From positions 1-6,442 of the forward strand of contig JAGQUI010000158.1 in assembly GCA_020438595.1 (NCBI GenBank): a stretch of DNA of 6,442 nt, read 5' to 3'. This document shows positions 1 through 6,245 of this stretch, piece after piece (positions within the stretch are counted from its first letter, which is position 1; each line of letters opens with the position of its first letter). Both the position numbers and the translations under genes were made by a program. Source of the stretch: Propionibacteriaceae bacterium (GTDB lineage: Bacteria > Actinomycetota > Actinomycetes > Propionibacteriales > Propionibacteriaceae). Under the pieces are notes generated by a model, which was not told the DNA's origin, did no database searches, and saw nothing but the letters and a program-made list of their open reading frames with translations.

Positions 1-1
1 C

Positions 2-682
2 GCACTGCTGGTGGGCGCGCTCTGCGGCCTGATCAACGCAACCGTGATCGTTGCCGGACGGGTCCCACCGATGATCGCCACCCTCGCCGGCCTGACCGCT
101 TTCAAGGGTATCGCTCAGCTCATCTCAGACGGCCGCGCCCAGGGCTACACCGGCGCAGATCCGGTGTTCAAGGCCCTCGCACGAGGATCCCTGATCGGCA
201 TCCCCACCCTGGTCTGGGTACTGATCATCGCCGCGGTGTCGCTGCACGTAATCCTCCAGTTCACCAAGGTCGGACGCAACATCTACGCCGTCGGCGGCAA
301 CGACAAGGCCGCGAGACTCTCCGGAATCGACATCAACCGCTACATCGTCGGCGTCTTCGTGGCCTCCGGGGCCATCGCAGCGCTCGCCGGGATCCTGATC
401 ACTGCCCGAACCGGCTCCGGACAGCCCGTGTCCGGTTCCGAAGGACTGGAGTTCCAGTCCATCACGGCAGCGGCGCTGGGCGGTGTCGCCCTTCGGGGAG
501 GCAAGGGGTCGATCGGTGGCACGATCCTAGCCGTGATCCTGCTCGGCATCCTGCTCAACGGGATGACCCTGCTCGGCGTGAACCCGTTCTGGCAGAACCT
601 GGCTCAGGGCGTCCTCCTGGTGGTCGCAGTGGTGGTTCAGCAGGCACGCTCGGGCGAGCGCAGGGTGGGGCTACCGAAGTAG
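2..682 (+). CDS. Sugar ABC transporter permease, RbsC-like (5' partial)
   Basis: This is the C-terminal part (226 codons) of an inner-membrane permease of the BPD_transp_2 / RbsC-XylH family, which forms the channel of ribose-type sugar importers together with an RbsA-like ATPase and a periplasmic-type binding protein. The reading frame is open from base 2, so the GTG at base 11 is not the true start. Family full length is about 320-340 aa, so roughly the first third is missing at the window edge. Counting residues from the GTG, hydrophobic segments lie at about 61-83, 111-131, 171-190 and 197-210. Family motifs are GGNDKAARLSGI (95-106) and AALGGVALRGGKGSIGGT (154-171), the conserved cytoplasmic loop region. 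The C-terminus is short and basic. The partner ATPase and binding protein are not in the window. The substrate is unknown; the nearby epimerase and DUF5107 genes favour a monosaccharide. Family assignment is firm, specificity is not. Confidence 0.93.
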   Translation, partial: ALLVGALCGLINATVIVAGRVPPMIATLAGLTAFKGIAQLISDGRAQGYTGADPVFKALARGSLIGIPTLVWVLIIAAVSLHVILQFTKVGRNIYAVGGNDKAARLSGIDINRYIVGVFVASGAIAALAGILITARTGSGQPVSGSEGLEFQSITAAALGGVALRGGKGSIGGTILAVILLGILLNGMTLLGVNPFWQNLAQGVLLVVAVVVQQARSGERRVGLPK

Positions 683-692
683 TCGGGCTCGC

Positions 693-721
693 GAGGGTCG
701 CGGCCTCGGATCGCGGCCCTC
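693..721. terminator. Candidate bidirectional terminator hairpin between convergent genes
   Basis: A 10-bp stem pairs 693-702 with 712-721 around a 9-nt loop; it is fully paired apart from one T-G wobble. It starts 10 nt after the permease stop and runs into the stop codon of the convergent AraC gene (720-722). There is no T tract on either side, which is common for actinobacterial terminator-like hairpins. Placement at a convergent junction supports a role in ending both transcripts. Function is inferred from structure and position only. Confidence 0.5.
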
Positions 722-1688
722 AGCCCTTGTTGGTGTTCCGGTACGCCCGCGGGCTCTGTTCGTGCAACTCGCTGAAGCGTCGCGAGAAGTAGGCCACATC
801 TTCGTAGCCGACCTCACGCGCGATCACCGCCACCGGCTTGTCCGAGGTGTCGAGCAGGGAGCGAGCGCGCTGCATTCGCAGCAGCGTTCGGTATTGCATG
901 GGGGCGTAGCCGGTCTGGCTCTTGAAGAGCGCGGTCAGGTGCGAGGGAGAGAGGTTAACGCGAGCGGCAAGATCGGCGATGGCCAGGGGCAACTCGAGAT
1001 CCTCGGCGAGTACCTCCTTGATCTCCTCCACCGGTCCATCGTGTGGGCTGACGCGCCCGGCTGCAAGCGTGGTGAGCAGGTGCCAGGCAGCACCGGATGC
1101 CGCAAGAAGGCTGGGAAGGGTCTCATCCCGCTCCAGGTGCTCGATCGATTCGCGGATCAGGTCTGTGCACTGGGCCAGCGCGGGGACGGGGAGGACCGGT
1201 CGTTGTCTGGTGACGCCGCACGCGTCCACCAGCGTGTCCAGTTGGGCGCCTTCGAGGTGAAGCCACCAGATCGTCCAGGGATCCTGCGCTTCGGCTCCGT
1301 AGGAATGCGGGGTACGCGTGGGAATGATCAGTGCCTGCCGTGGGCCGATCTGGTGGCGGACGCCGTTCACCTCGGCCCAGCCATGCCCGTGGGTGCAGAG
1401 GATCACCACGGTCTGACCGGCCCCGTGGGGTCGGACCCGGCCATGAGAGGTCGCGTGCGGGAAGTGCCCACAGTCAGTCACGACCAGCTGGGAAGTCACC
1501 GGGGCCTCCAGCGCCGTCCGGATGATCGAGCGAGGCACCACCCGCAGCTTCTGACCCGGGAAACCCTCTCGCTTGTACTGCAGCCTCTCGTCAGACACGA
1601 ACAGAGTCTCGTCCAAGTGGCGAGTCCACGTCCAGTGTTGGGCGGAGCGAGCCGAGGCTGGCCGGGGACATCGGCTGGCAGTCCGCAT
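720..1688 (-). CDS. AraC/XylS-family transcriptional regulator with cupin-like sensor domain
   Basis: This is a DNA-binding regulator of the AraC/XylS family. Residues here are numbered from the longest possible start, GTG at 1755-1757. The N-terminal ligand-sensing region (about 75-175) carries the pattern PHSYGAEAQDPWTIWWLHLEG-like around 150-170 (PHSYGAE, PWTIWW), typical of AraC_binding cupin sensors. The C-terminal domain (about 245-343) holds two helix-turn-helix units: ADLAARVNLSPSHLTALFK (about 261-279) and the second, which ends in the family signature GYEDVAYFSRRF plus SPRAYR. Three starts are possible: GTG 1755-1757 (345 aa), ATG 1686-1688 (322 aa, used here) and TTG 1614-1616 (298 aa). 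None has a good Shine-Dalgarno. Family-like sequence begins at DETLFVSDERLQYKREGFPGQ, directly after the TTG, so the TTG is a serious alternative. The gene is divergent from the DUF5107 operon and convergent with the permease, so it probably controls the former, in response to a sugar. That target is inferred. Confidence 0.9.
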   Translation of the reverse strand: MRTASRCPRPASARSAQHWTWTRHLDETLFVSDERLQYKREGFPGQKLRVVPRSIIRTALEAPVTSQLVVTDCGHFPHATSHGRVRPHGAGQTVVILCTHGHGWAEVNGVRHQIGPRQALIIPTRTPHSYGAEAQDPWTIWWLHLEGAQLDTLVDACGVTRQRPVLPVPALAQCTDLIRESIEHLERDETLPSLLAASGAAWHLLTTLAAGRVSPHDGPVEEIKEVLAEDLELPLAIADLAARVNLSPSHLTALFKSQTGYAPMQYRTLLRMQRARSLLDTSDKPVAVIAREVGYEDVAYFSRRFSELHEQSPRAYRNTNKG

Positions 1689-1813
1689 CCTGCGCGCCCG
1701 GCGGTATGGAAATCGATCGGTGCGGATCCTGGCCTGGTGGTGGCTACTCGACGGCACCGTCTGTGGCGAAGATCCTTGTTTTGTCCAAGTTTCCCCTCGG
1801 TTCGGCCCCGAAG

Positions 1814-1836
1814 GGCTAGGCGATCCCGACCTAGCC
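1814..1836. promoter_or_regulatory. Inverted repeat GGCTAGG-N9-CCTAGCC, candidate operator
   Basis: Two perfect 7-bp arms (1814-1820 and 1830-1836) face each other across a 9-bp spacer, giving a 16-bp centre-to-centre spacing. The site lies 80 bp upstream of the DUF5107 start codon, in the only divergent intergenic region of the window. This fits an operator for the DUF5107 operon, though AraC-family proteins more often bind direct repeats, so a different regulator or an RNA hairpin in the 5' leader is also possible. I could not identify convincing -35 and -10 boxes around it. Confidence 0.4.
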
Positions 1837-1903
1837 TCGAGGAGTGGCCGGCTACGACGCCGCGCTATCCAGGACCCACCCGCTCAACCCGGGCGGCAGC
1901 ACG

Positions 1904-1911
1904 AAGGAGGT
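1904..1911 (+). promoter_or_regulatory. Strong ribosome binding site AAGGAGGT
   Basis: AAGGAGGT is complementary to the 3' end of 16S rRNA over all eight bases and sits 5 nt before the ATG at 1917-1919. It fixes the start of the DUF5107 gene, even though the same frame stays open far upstream to about base 762, where it runs antisense through the AraC gene. Confidence 0.9.
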
Positions 1912-1916
1912 CAGCG

Positions 1917-4886
1917 ATGACCACGGAATCGGACGCTATTGCGGTCGAAGGAGCGAACACGGTTGCGGCACCCGGTCAGCCGATCCTGCTTCCCGAGGCG
2001 CCGGAAGCGCTACGCCCGGCGCTCGGCCGCGGCGAAGCGGTCGCCTGGAGCGAGCCGCTCAACATCCGCACCTATGCGACGGGAGAACCCAGCAAGTACC
2101 CGATGTACCTCGATCAGAGGGTCTACCAGGGTTCCAGCGGCAAGGTGTACCCGCTGCCGTTCATCGAACACGTCGCAGACACCGCCACCATGCAGGCCTG
2201 GCAGGCCGTCCATCTCGAGAACGAGTTCGTGCGCCTGGTCGTCCTCCCCGAGATCGGTGGTCGGATCCACATCGGCTACGACAAGAGCACCGACTACGAC
2301 TTCTTCTACCGCAACAACGTGATCAAGCCTGCGCTGGTCGGGCTCGCAGGACCGTGGATCAGCGGCGGTGTCGAGTTCAACTGGCCGCAGCACCACCGCC
2401 CCGCCACCTATCTTCCGGTCGAGACCACCATCGAGCACGGCGAGGATGGCTCGGTCACGGTCTGGTGCGGTGATCACGACCCGTTCGCCCGGATGGCCGC
2501 CCAGCACGGGGTGCGGCTGCACGCGAACAGCTCGGTCGTGGAACTCGTGGTGCGATTGCAGAACCGCACCAGCGAGCGACAGACCTTCCTGTGGTGGGCC
2601 AACGTCGCAGCGCGCGTGCATGACCAGTACCAGTCCTTCTTCCCCGAAGACGTTCGTTATGTCGCCGACCACGCACGGCGGGCACTCACCGCGTTCCCCA
2701 GTGCCGACCGGCCCTACTACGGAGTCGACTACCCCGCACTTGCCTCGGGCGATCCCGGTGCGGACCGGATCGACTTCTACCGGAACATCCCGGTACCAAC
2801 CTCCTACATGATCGTCGACTCCGAGCAGGACTTCTTCGGAGGCTACGACCACGCCGCCGGCGCCGGCTTCGTGCACTGGGCAGAGCGCCGCCTCTCTCCG
2901 GGCAAGAAGCAATGGACCTGGGGCAACGCGCCCTTCGGCCACGCCTGGGACGCTCAGTTGACTGACGACGACGGGCCCTACGTCGAGCTCATGGCCGGTG
3001 TCTACACCGACAACCAGCCCGACTTCACCTGGCTCCTGCCCGGCGAAACCAAGGTCTTCACGCAGTACTGGTACCCGATCCCCGCGATCGGCCCAGCCCA
3101 TCAAGCAACCCCCGACGCCGCGGTGCACGTCGACCGGGACCGTGGCGTCCGTGCCCTTTTCGCAGTCACGTCGCCCCATCGCGACGCAGTCATGCAGATC
3201 GTCGACGGCGCAGATGTGCTAGCACGCGTCGTCCAGAACCTCGAACCCGGCATGCCCGCGACACTTGAGTGGGACTCACCGCTGCCTGCTGGCGCCTGCG
3301 TCGAACTGCGCGATGACTCCGGGCGCCTCCTGGTGCGCTGGACCCCGACCGAGGCCAGTGCCGAAGAGCCCTGGGTTGCGACGGAACCGCCGGAGGCTGA
3401 GTCGATCGAGTCGGTCGAAGAGCTGTACCTGACGGGCCTCCACCTGAGCCAGTACCGCCATCCGACCCGATCCCCGCTGCCCTACTGGAATGAAGCGCTC
3501 TCGCGCGATCCCAGCGATGTGCGCACCAACCTCGCGTTGGCCGACCAGCACTACCGCGCCGGCCGCTACGAGGAGAGCCTGTGCCGGACGAGGATCGCCC
3601 TCGCCCGACTGACCCGGCGCAACGCCAACCCCACCGACGCGGAAGCCTTCTTCCTCGAAGGGCTCGCCCTGCGTCGGTTGGGTCGAACCACGGAAGCGCA
3701 GCAAGCCTTCGGCAAGGCCGCCTGGGACGGTACCTGGGCCGCCGGCGCAGGCTTCGAACTCGCACAGACCCTCGCCGCCGAGCAGCACAACCGGGCAGCG
3801 CTGAGAGTGCTGGACACACTGGACCCTGCCGTCGGTCACGACCCGCGCCGGCCGGCACTCCGGGCGATCCTGCTCGGACGCCTCGGCGAGGCTGATGCCG
3901 CTGACCTGGTCGTCCGGGATGCGCTGCTGGCCGACCCCCTGGATGCGACCCTGAGGGTCCTCGCCGGCCTGCCGGTGAGCGAGGACGCTGGGCTGTTGAT
4001 CGACATCGCGCTCGACTTCAAGAAGGCCGGGGCCCTCCAAGCTTCACTCAACATTCTGGAGCGCGCCGCCTCGGCACCCGCGACGAGCGCGGGCAACCTT
4101 GCTCCGATCGCGCACTACATCGCCGCCACGGTCGCCGCCGCGATGGGTCGCGAGGAAGAGGCCGGGCGCCATCGCGAACTCGCGCGCACACTCGATCGGA
4201 CATGGGCGTTCCCGTTCGGCCTGGACCAGCTGGATGCGCTGGTCGAGGCACTCGATGCCGAACCCGATGACGCCGTGGCACACAGCCTGCTCGGCATGCT
4301 GCTCTTCGCCCACGGCCGGCGAGCGGAGGCCATGCAAGCATGGGAATGCGCGATCGATCTCGGGCTCGAGGACGCCGTGCTGTACCGCAACGCGGGGCTG
4401 TCCGCCTACAACATCGGGCATGACGACTCCCGCGCCTGGCGTCGATACGAGCAGGCGATAGCGCTGGCACCCACCGATTCCCGGCTGCGCTACGAGCAGG
4501 ACCAGTTGGCGATCCGTCTGGGCCAGACGACCCGGGAGCGACTTGATCGACTGGACAGATTCCGGGACCTGGTCCTGCAGCGGGACGACTTCACGATCGC
4601 CTTCGTGCGGCTACTCGTCGCGGAGGGCCGGGCTGCCGAAGCGTACGAGATGCTGCTGTCCCGGAGCTTCCACCCCTGGGAGGGCGGCGAGGGCGAGGCG
4701 ATCTCTGCCTGGGACGAAACCCTTGCTGCGCTTGGCCTGCCGATCGCCGATCCTCCAGCGAGCCTGGGCGAGGGCCGGGCCCGCTACGTGCCCCCGGCGG
4801 CCGTCCGCGACGACGGCGAGACCGACTACTTCGCTACCAGCCTTCCCGAGTTGCTGCTGTTCCACCGCGAGACCAGCGACGAGTAG
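1917..4886 (+). CDS. DUF5107 domain protein with C-terminal TPR repeats
   Basis: A 989-aa protein with no signal peptide or membrane segment, so probably cytoplasmic. The N-terminal half (about 50-390) matches the DUF5107 family, which I recall as belonging to the galactose mutarotase-like fold. Visible family blocks are VLPEIGGRIHIGYDK (109-123), GGVEFNWPQHHRP (150-162), CGDHDPFARM (184-193), WWANVAARVHDQYQSFFPEDV (226-246), FGHAWD (340-345), ELMAGVYTDNQPDF (357-370) and QYWYPI (383-388). H159, H160, E153 and H187 are plausible active-site or ligand residues, by inference only. Residues about 390-480 look like a beta-rich linker domain. The second half is TPR-like and helical: clear repeats at about 527-565, 575-605, 608-637, 786-816 and 819-850. 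The C-terminus carries DYFATSLPELLLF (970-982), a recurrent ending in this family. Length is close to the family norm, so the gene appears intact. It leads an operon with the epimerase. The role is presumably in carbohydrate metabolism; no reaction is assigned. Confidence 0.93.
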   Translation: MTTESDAIAVEGANTVAAPGQPILLPEAPEALRPALGRGEAVAWSEPLNIRTYATGEPSKYPMYLDQRVYQGSSGKVYPLPFIEHVADTATMQAWQAVHLENEFVRLVVLPEIGGRIHIGYDKSTDYDFFYRNNVIKPALVGLAGPWISGGVEFNWPQHHRPATYLPVETTIEHGEDGSVTVWCGDHDPFARMAAQHGVRLHANSSVVELVVRLQNRTSERQTFLWWANVAARVHDQYQSFFPEDVRYVADHARRALTAFPSADRPYYGVDYPALASGDPGADRIDFYRNIPVPTSYMIVDSEQDFFGGYDHAAGAGFVHWAERRLSPGKKQWTWGNAPFGHAWDAQLTDDDGPYVELMAGVYTDNQPDFTWLLPGETKVFTQYWYPIPAIGPAHQATPDAAVHVDRDRGVRALFAVTSPHRDAVMQIVDGADVLARVVQNLEPGMPATLEWDSPLPAGACVELRDDSGRLLVRWTPTEASAEEPWVATEPPEAESIESVEELYLTGLHLSQYRHPTRSPLPYWNEALSRDPSDVRTNLALADQHYRAGRYEESLCRTRIALARLTRRNANPTDAEAFFLEGLALRRLGRTTEAQQAFGKAAWDGTWAAGAGFELAQTLAAEQHNRAALRVLDTLDPAVGHDPRRPALRAILLGRLGEADAADLVVRDALLADPLDATLRVLAGLPVSEDAGLLIDIALDFKKAGALQASLNILERAASAPATSAGNLAPIAHYIAATVAAAMGREEEAGRHRELARTLDRTWAFPFGLDQLDALVEALDAEPDDAVAHSLLGMLLFAHGRRAEAMQAWECAIDLGLEDAVLYRNAGLSAYNIGHDDSRAWRRYEQAIALAPTDSRLRYEQDQLAIRLGQTTRERLDRLDRFRDLVLQRDDFTIAFVRLLVAEGRAAEAYEMLLSRSFHPWEGGEGEAISAWDETLAALGLPIADPPASLGEGRARYVPPAAVRDDGETDYFATSLPELLLFHRETSDE

Positions 4887-4888
4887 GG

Positions 4889-5842
4889 ATGGCCGTCACC
4901 GGAACTCAGTTCGTCCTCGAGCACGCCGACTACCAAGCCGAGGTGGCCAGTGTCGGCGCCTCCCTACGCACATTGCGCTACCGCAGCCGGGACCTGATCG
5001 TCGGGTTCGAGCCCGACGAACTGCGTCCCGCCATGAGGGGGACGTTGCTCGCACCGTGGCCGAATCGGACCGCCGACGGGCGCTACGAGTTCGCGGGACG
5101 GGACAGGCAGCTGCCCTTGAATGAGCCCGAACTGGGGAACGCCGCGCACGGCCTGGTCGCCTGGCAGGACTTCGTGCCGGTGACGGTGGAGGCGGATCGG
5201 CTCGTCCTCAAGACCACGATTCAGGCTCAGCCCGGCTATCCATGGCAGGTCGACCTCAGCGTGCACTTCGACCTCGACGAACACGGGTTGCGCCAGGAGG
5301 TGGTCGCCACCAACCGAAGCGACTCTCCAGCACCGTTCGGGGTAGGCGGGCATCCGTACGTGCTCGCGGGCCGCTGCCAGCCGCACGCTATCGACGGATG
5401 GAGCCTGGAGCTGTCCGCGGAGCAGGTGATGCTCGTCTCCACGGACCGATTGTTGCCGGTCGCGATCGTGGACGTGGCCGACCATGCTTCAGGACTGTTC
5501 GACTTCAGGTCCGCGCGGCCTATTGCGGACACCCGACTGAACAACGCCTTCACCGCGTTCGAGCGGGACGCCTCGGGGATCGCCCGGGTGGTAGTGACTG
5601 ATCCGGGCGGAACGGGAGTCGAAGTCTCATTCGACGAGCGCTGCGCCTGGGCCCAGATCTACAGCGCGGACGAACCCCGTGCCGTCACGGACCGCCACGG
5701 AATAGCGATCGAGCCGACAACCTGTCCGCCCGACGCGTTCAACTCCAAGCGTGATCTCGCCGTGATCGCCCCCGGTGCGTCGTCGACCGCGGGATGGCGA
5801 ATCCGGGCGTTGAACATCTCGCGACCACGGACCATGGAGTGA
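4889..5842 (+). CDS. Aldose 1-epimerase (mutarotase) family protein
   Basis: A 317-aa soluble protein of the aldose 1-epimerase family, which interconverts alpha and beta anomers of free aldoses. Motifs in order: APWPNR (55-60, substrate-contacting Asn-Arg in GalM-like enzymes), NAAHG (84-88, with H87), GGHPY (153-157, with H155, the likely catalytic acid), RLNNAF (216-221) and AIEPTTCPPDAFN (273-285, with E275, the likely catalytic base). All expected catalytic residues are present and length is normal, so it should be active. The ATG starts 2 nt after the DUF5107 stop codon, and only a weak purine-rich sequence (around 4881-4888) precedes it, which suggests translation coupled to the upstream gene. 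The closest subfamily by motif pattern is the YihR/LacX-like group rather than classical GalM, so the sugar could be other than galactose. Co-transcription with DUF5107 points to a shared substrate. Confidence 0.91.
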   Translation: MAVTGTQFVLEHADYQAEVASVGASLRTLRYRSRDLIVGFEPDELRPAMRGTLLAPWPNRTADGRYEFAGRDRQLPLNEPELGNAAHGLVAWQDFVPVTVEADRLVLKTTIQAQPGYPWQVDLSVHFDLDEHGLRQEVVATNRSDSPAPFGVGGHPYVLAGRCQPHAIDGWSLELSAEQVMLVSTDRLLPVAIVDVADHASGLFDFRSARPIADTRLNNAFTAFERDASGIARVVVTDPGGTGVEVSFDERCAWAQIYSADEPRAVTDRHGIAIEPTTCPPDAFNSKRDLAVIAPGASSTAGWRIRALNISRPRTME

Positions 5843-5892
5843 CTACCAGCCTGCGCGGAGTGATTCCCGAAGCATGCGATTCGGCCGTGAGG

Positions 5893-5931
5893 CGTCTCGG
5901 GGAACCGACCTGTGGATTCCCCGATGTGACG
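5893..5931 (+). terminator. Candidate terminator hairpin after the DUF5107-epimerase operon
   Basis: A perfect 8-bp stem, TCGGGGAA (5897-5904) with TTCCCCGA (5917-5924), closes a 12-nt loop. It can be lengthened by CGTC (5893-5896) pairing with GACG (5928-5931) across a 3-nt bulge. It begins 50 nt after the epimerase stop codon. No T tract follows. Position and stability support a transcription terminator, but this is structural inference. Confidence 0.45.
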
Positions 5932-5953
5932 TCCCCGATGTGACGTCCCCGAT
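5919..5953. repeat. 14-bp tandem repeat, 2.5 copies
   Basis: The unit CCCCGATGTGACGT occurs at 5919-5932 and 5933-5946 without mismatch, followed by a half copy, CCCCGAT (5947-5953). Each unit junction creates the palindrome GACGTC. The first copy overlaps the right arm of the terminator-like hairpin. It may be simple slippage or a pair of protein-binding sites; nothing in the sequence decides. Confidence 0.8.
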
Positions 5954-6012
5954 CAGCTGGTGGCCTAAATCGAACAAGCGATCGTACTCGTGCCACTCGC
6001 GTGCCACAAGCA

Positions 6013-6088
6013 GGGGTGTTCAAGGGGGTTGGAGGGGGAGTGAGCGGGCTGTTGTGAGCGTGAAGGGGGAGTAGGGGGAGCTGCTGGG
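6013..6088 (+). other. G-run tract with G-quadruplex potential
   Basis: The + strand carries GGGG (6013-6016), GGGGG (6024-6028), GGGGG (6034-6038), GGG (6046-6048), GGGGG (6065-6069), GGGGG (6074-6078) and GGG (6086-6088). The first four runs are separated by 7, 5 and 7 nt, which meets the usual G3+N1-7 rule. The tract ends exactly where the tRNA relic begins. Strand asymmetry is extreme, unlike the flanking coding DNA. Whether it folds in vivo is unknown. Confidence 0.5.
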
Positions 6089-6136
6089 CGGATTCCCAAG
6101 CTGACAGTGCGGGTTCGATTCCCGTCATCCGCTCCA
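6088..6136 (+). pseudogene. Broken tRNA-Gly(CCC): D arm and 5' anticodon strand missing; possible attachment site
   Basis: The segment has the 3' half of a glycine tRNA. The anticodon loop TTCCCAA (6093-6099, anticodon CCC at 6095-6097) is followed by the 3' anticodon strand GCTGA (6100-6104), a 4-nt variable region and a T arm with stem 6109-6113/6121-6125 around TTCGATT. The 3' acceptor strand CATCCGC (6126-6132), discriminator T and encoded CCA (6134-6136) complete it. Known actinobacterial tRNA-Gly(CCC) genes, from memory, have the same order and nearly the same bases. The 5' anticodon strand (expected TCAGC) is replaced by GCGGA and there is no D arm. Even so, GCGGAT (6088-6093) pairs exactly with ATCCGC (6127-6132), as the first six bases of the intact tRNA would. 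This suggests an internal deletion of about 27 nt. The alternative is the distal att site of an integrated element with chance complementarity. It cannot be a functional canonical tRNA. Confidence 0.8.
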
Positions 6137-6190
6137 TGCGAAAGGCCTTGTCAGAGGCACCTTCGGGGTCCAGTAAACACCGCTCTCGCC

Positions 6191-6245
6191 GACCGTGTTA
6201 CCTGAACCTGATACCTGGTCAGGTCACATTCGAGGTAACACGGTC
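6191..6245. repeat. 13-bp perfect inverted repeat with nested ACCTGR repeats
   Basis: GACCGTGTTACCT (6191-6203) and AGGTAACACGGTC (6233-6245) are perfect inverted copies 29 bp apart. Inside and overlapping the left arm, ACCTGA occurs at 6200-6205 and 6206-6211, ACCTGG at 6213-6218, and the inverse TCAGGT at 6219-6224, so a smaller 6-bp hairpin (6206-6211/6219-6224) can form within the large one. It starts 55 nt after the tRNA relic. Candidates are protein-binding sites (integrase arm-type or regulator sites), the end structure of a mobile element, or a terminator for something outside the window. There is no T tract after it. Function is unassigned. Confidence 0.75.

Noticed and set aside
1775..1789. 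CTTG-N7-CAAG dyad and TTG-rich patch in the divergent region as promoter or operator
   Set aside because: The arms are only 4 bp and no matching -10 box lies at a suitable distance on either strand, so it is not listed as a feature.
762..1916. Upstream extension of the DUF5107 reading frame
   Set aside because: It runs antisense through the AraC gene, gives no domain match, and the strong AAGGAGGT site fixes the start at 1917.
2010..3179. 389-codon open frame antisense to the DUF5107 gene
   Set aside because: It is a GC-driven shadow: the + strand frame has clear family motifs throughout, and the antisense product, rich in Val, Gly and Asp, shows no recognisable family.
3190..3858. 222-codon - strand frame inside the DUF5107 gene
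   Set aside because: The translation is dominated by Arg, Gly, Ser and Pro, as expected for a shadow frame in high-GC coding DNA.
5739..6137. 132-codon open frame on the - strand reading MTGIEPALSAWE near its N-terminus
   Set aside because: That peptide is the reverse-strand translation of the tRNA-Gly relic, a well-known false protein signature. The rest translates the C-rich complement of the G tract and antisense epimerase sequence.
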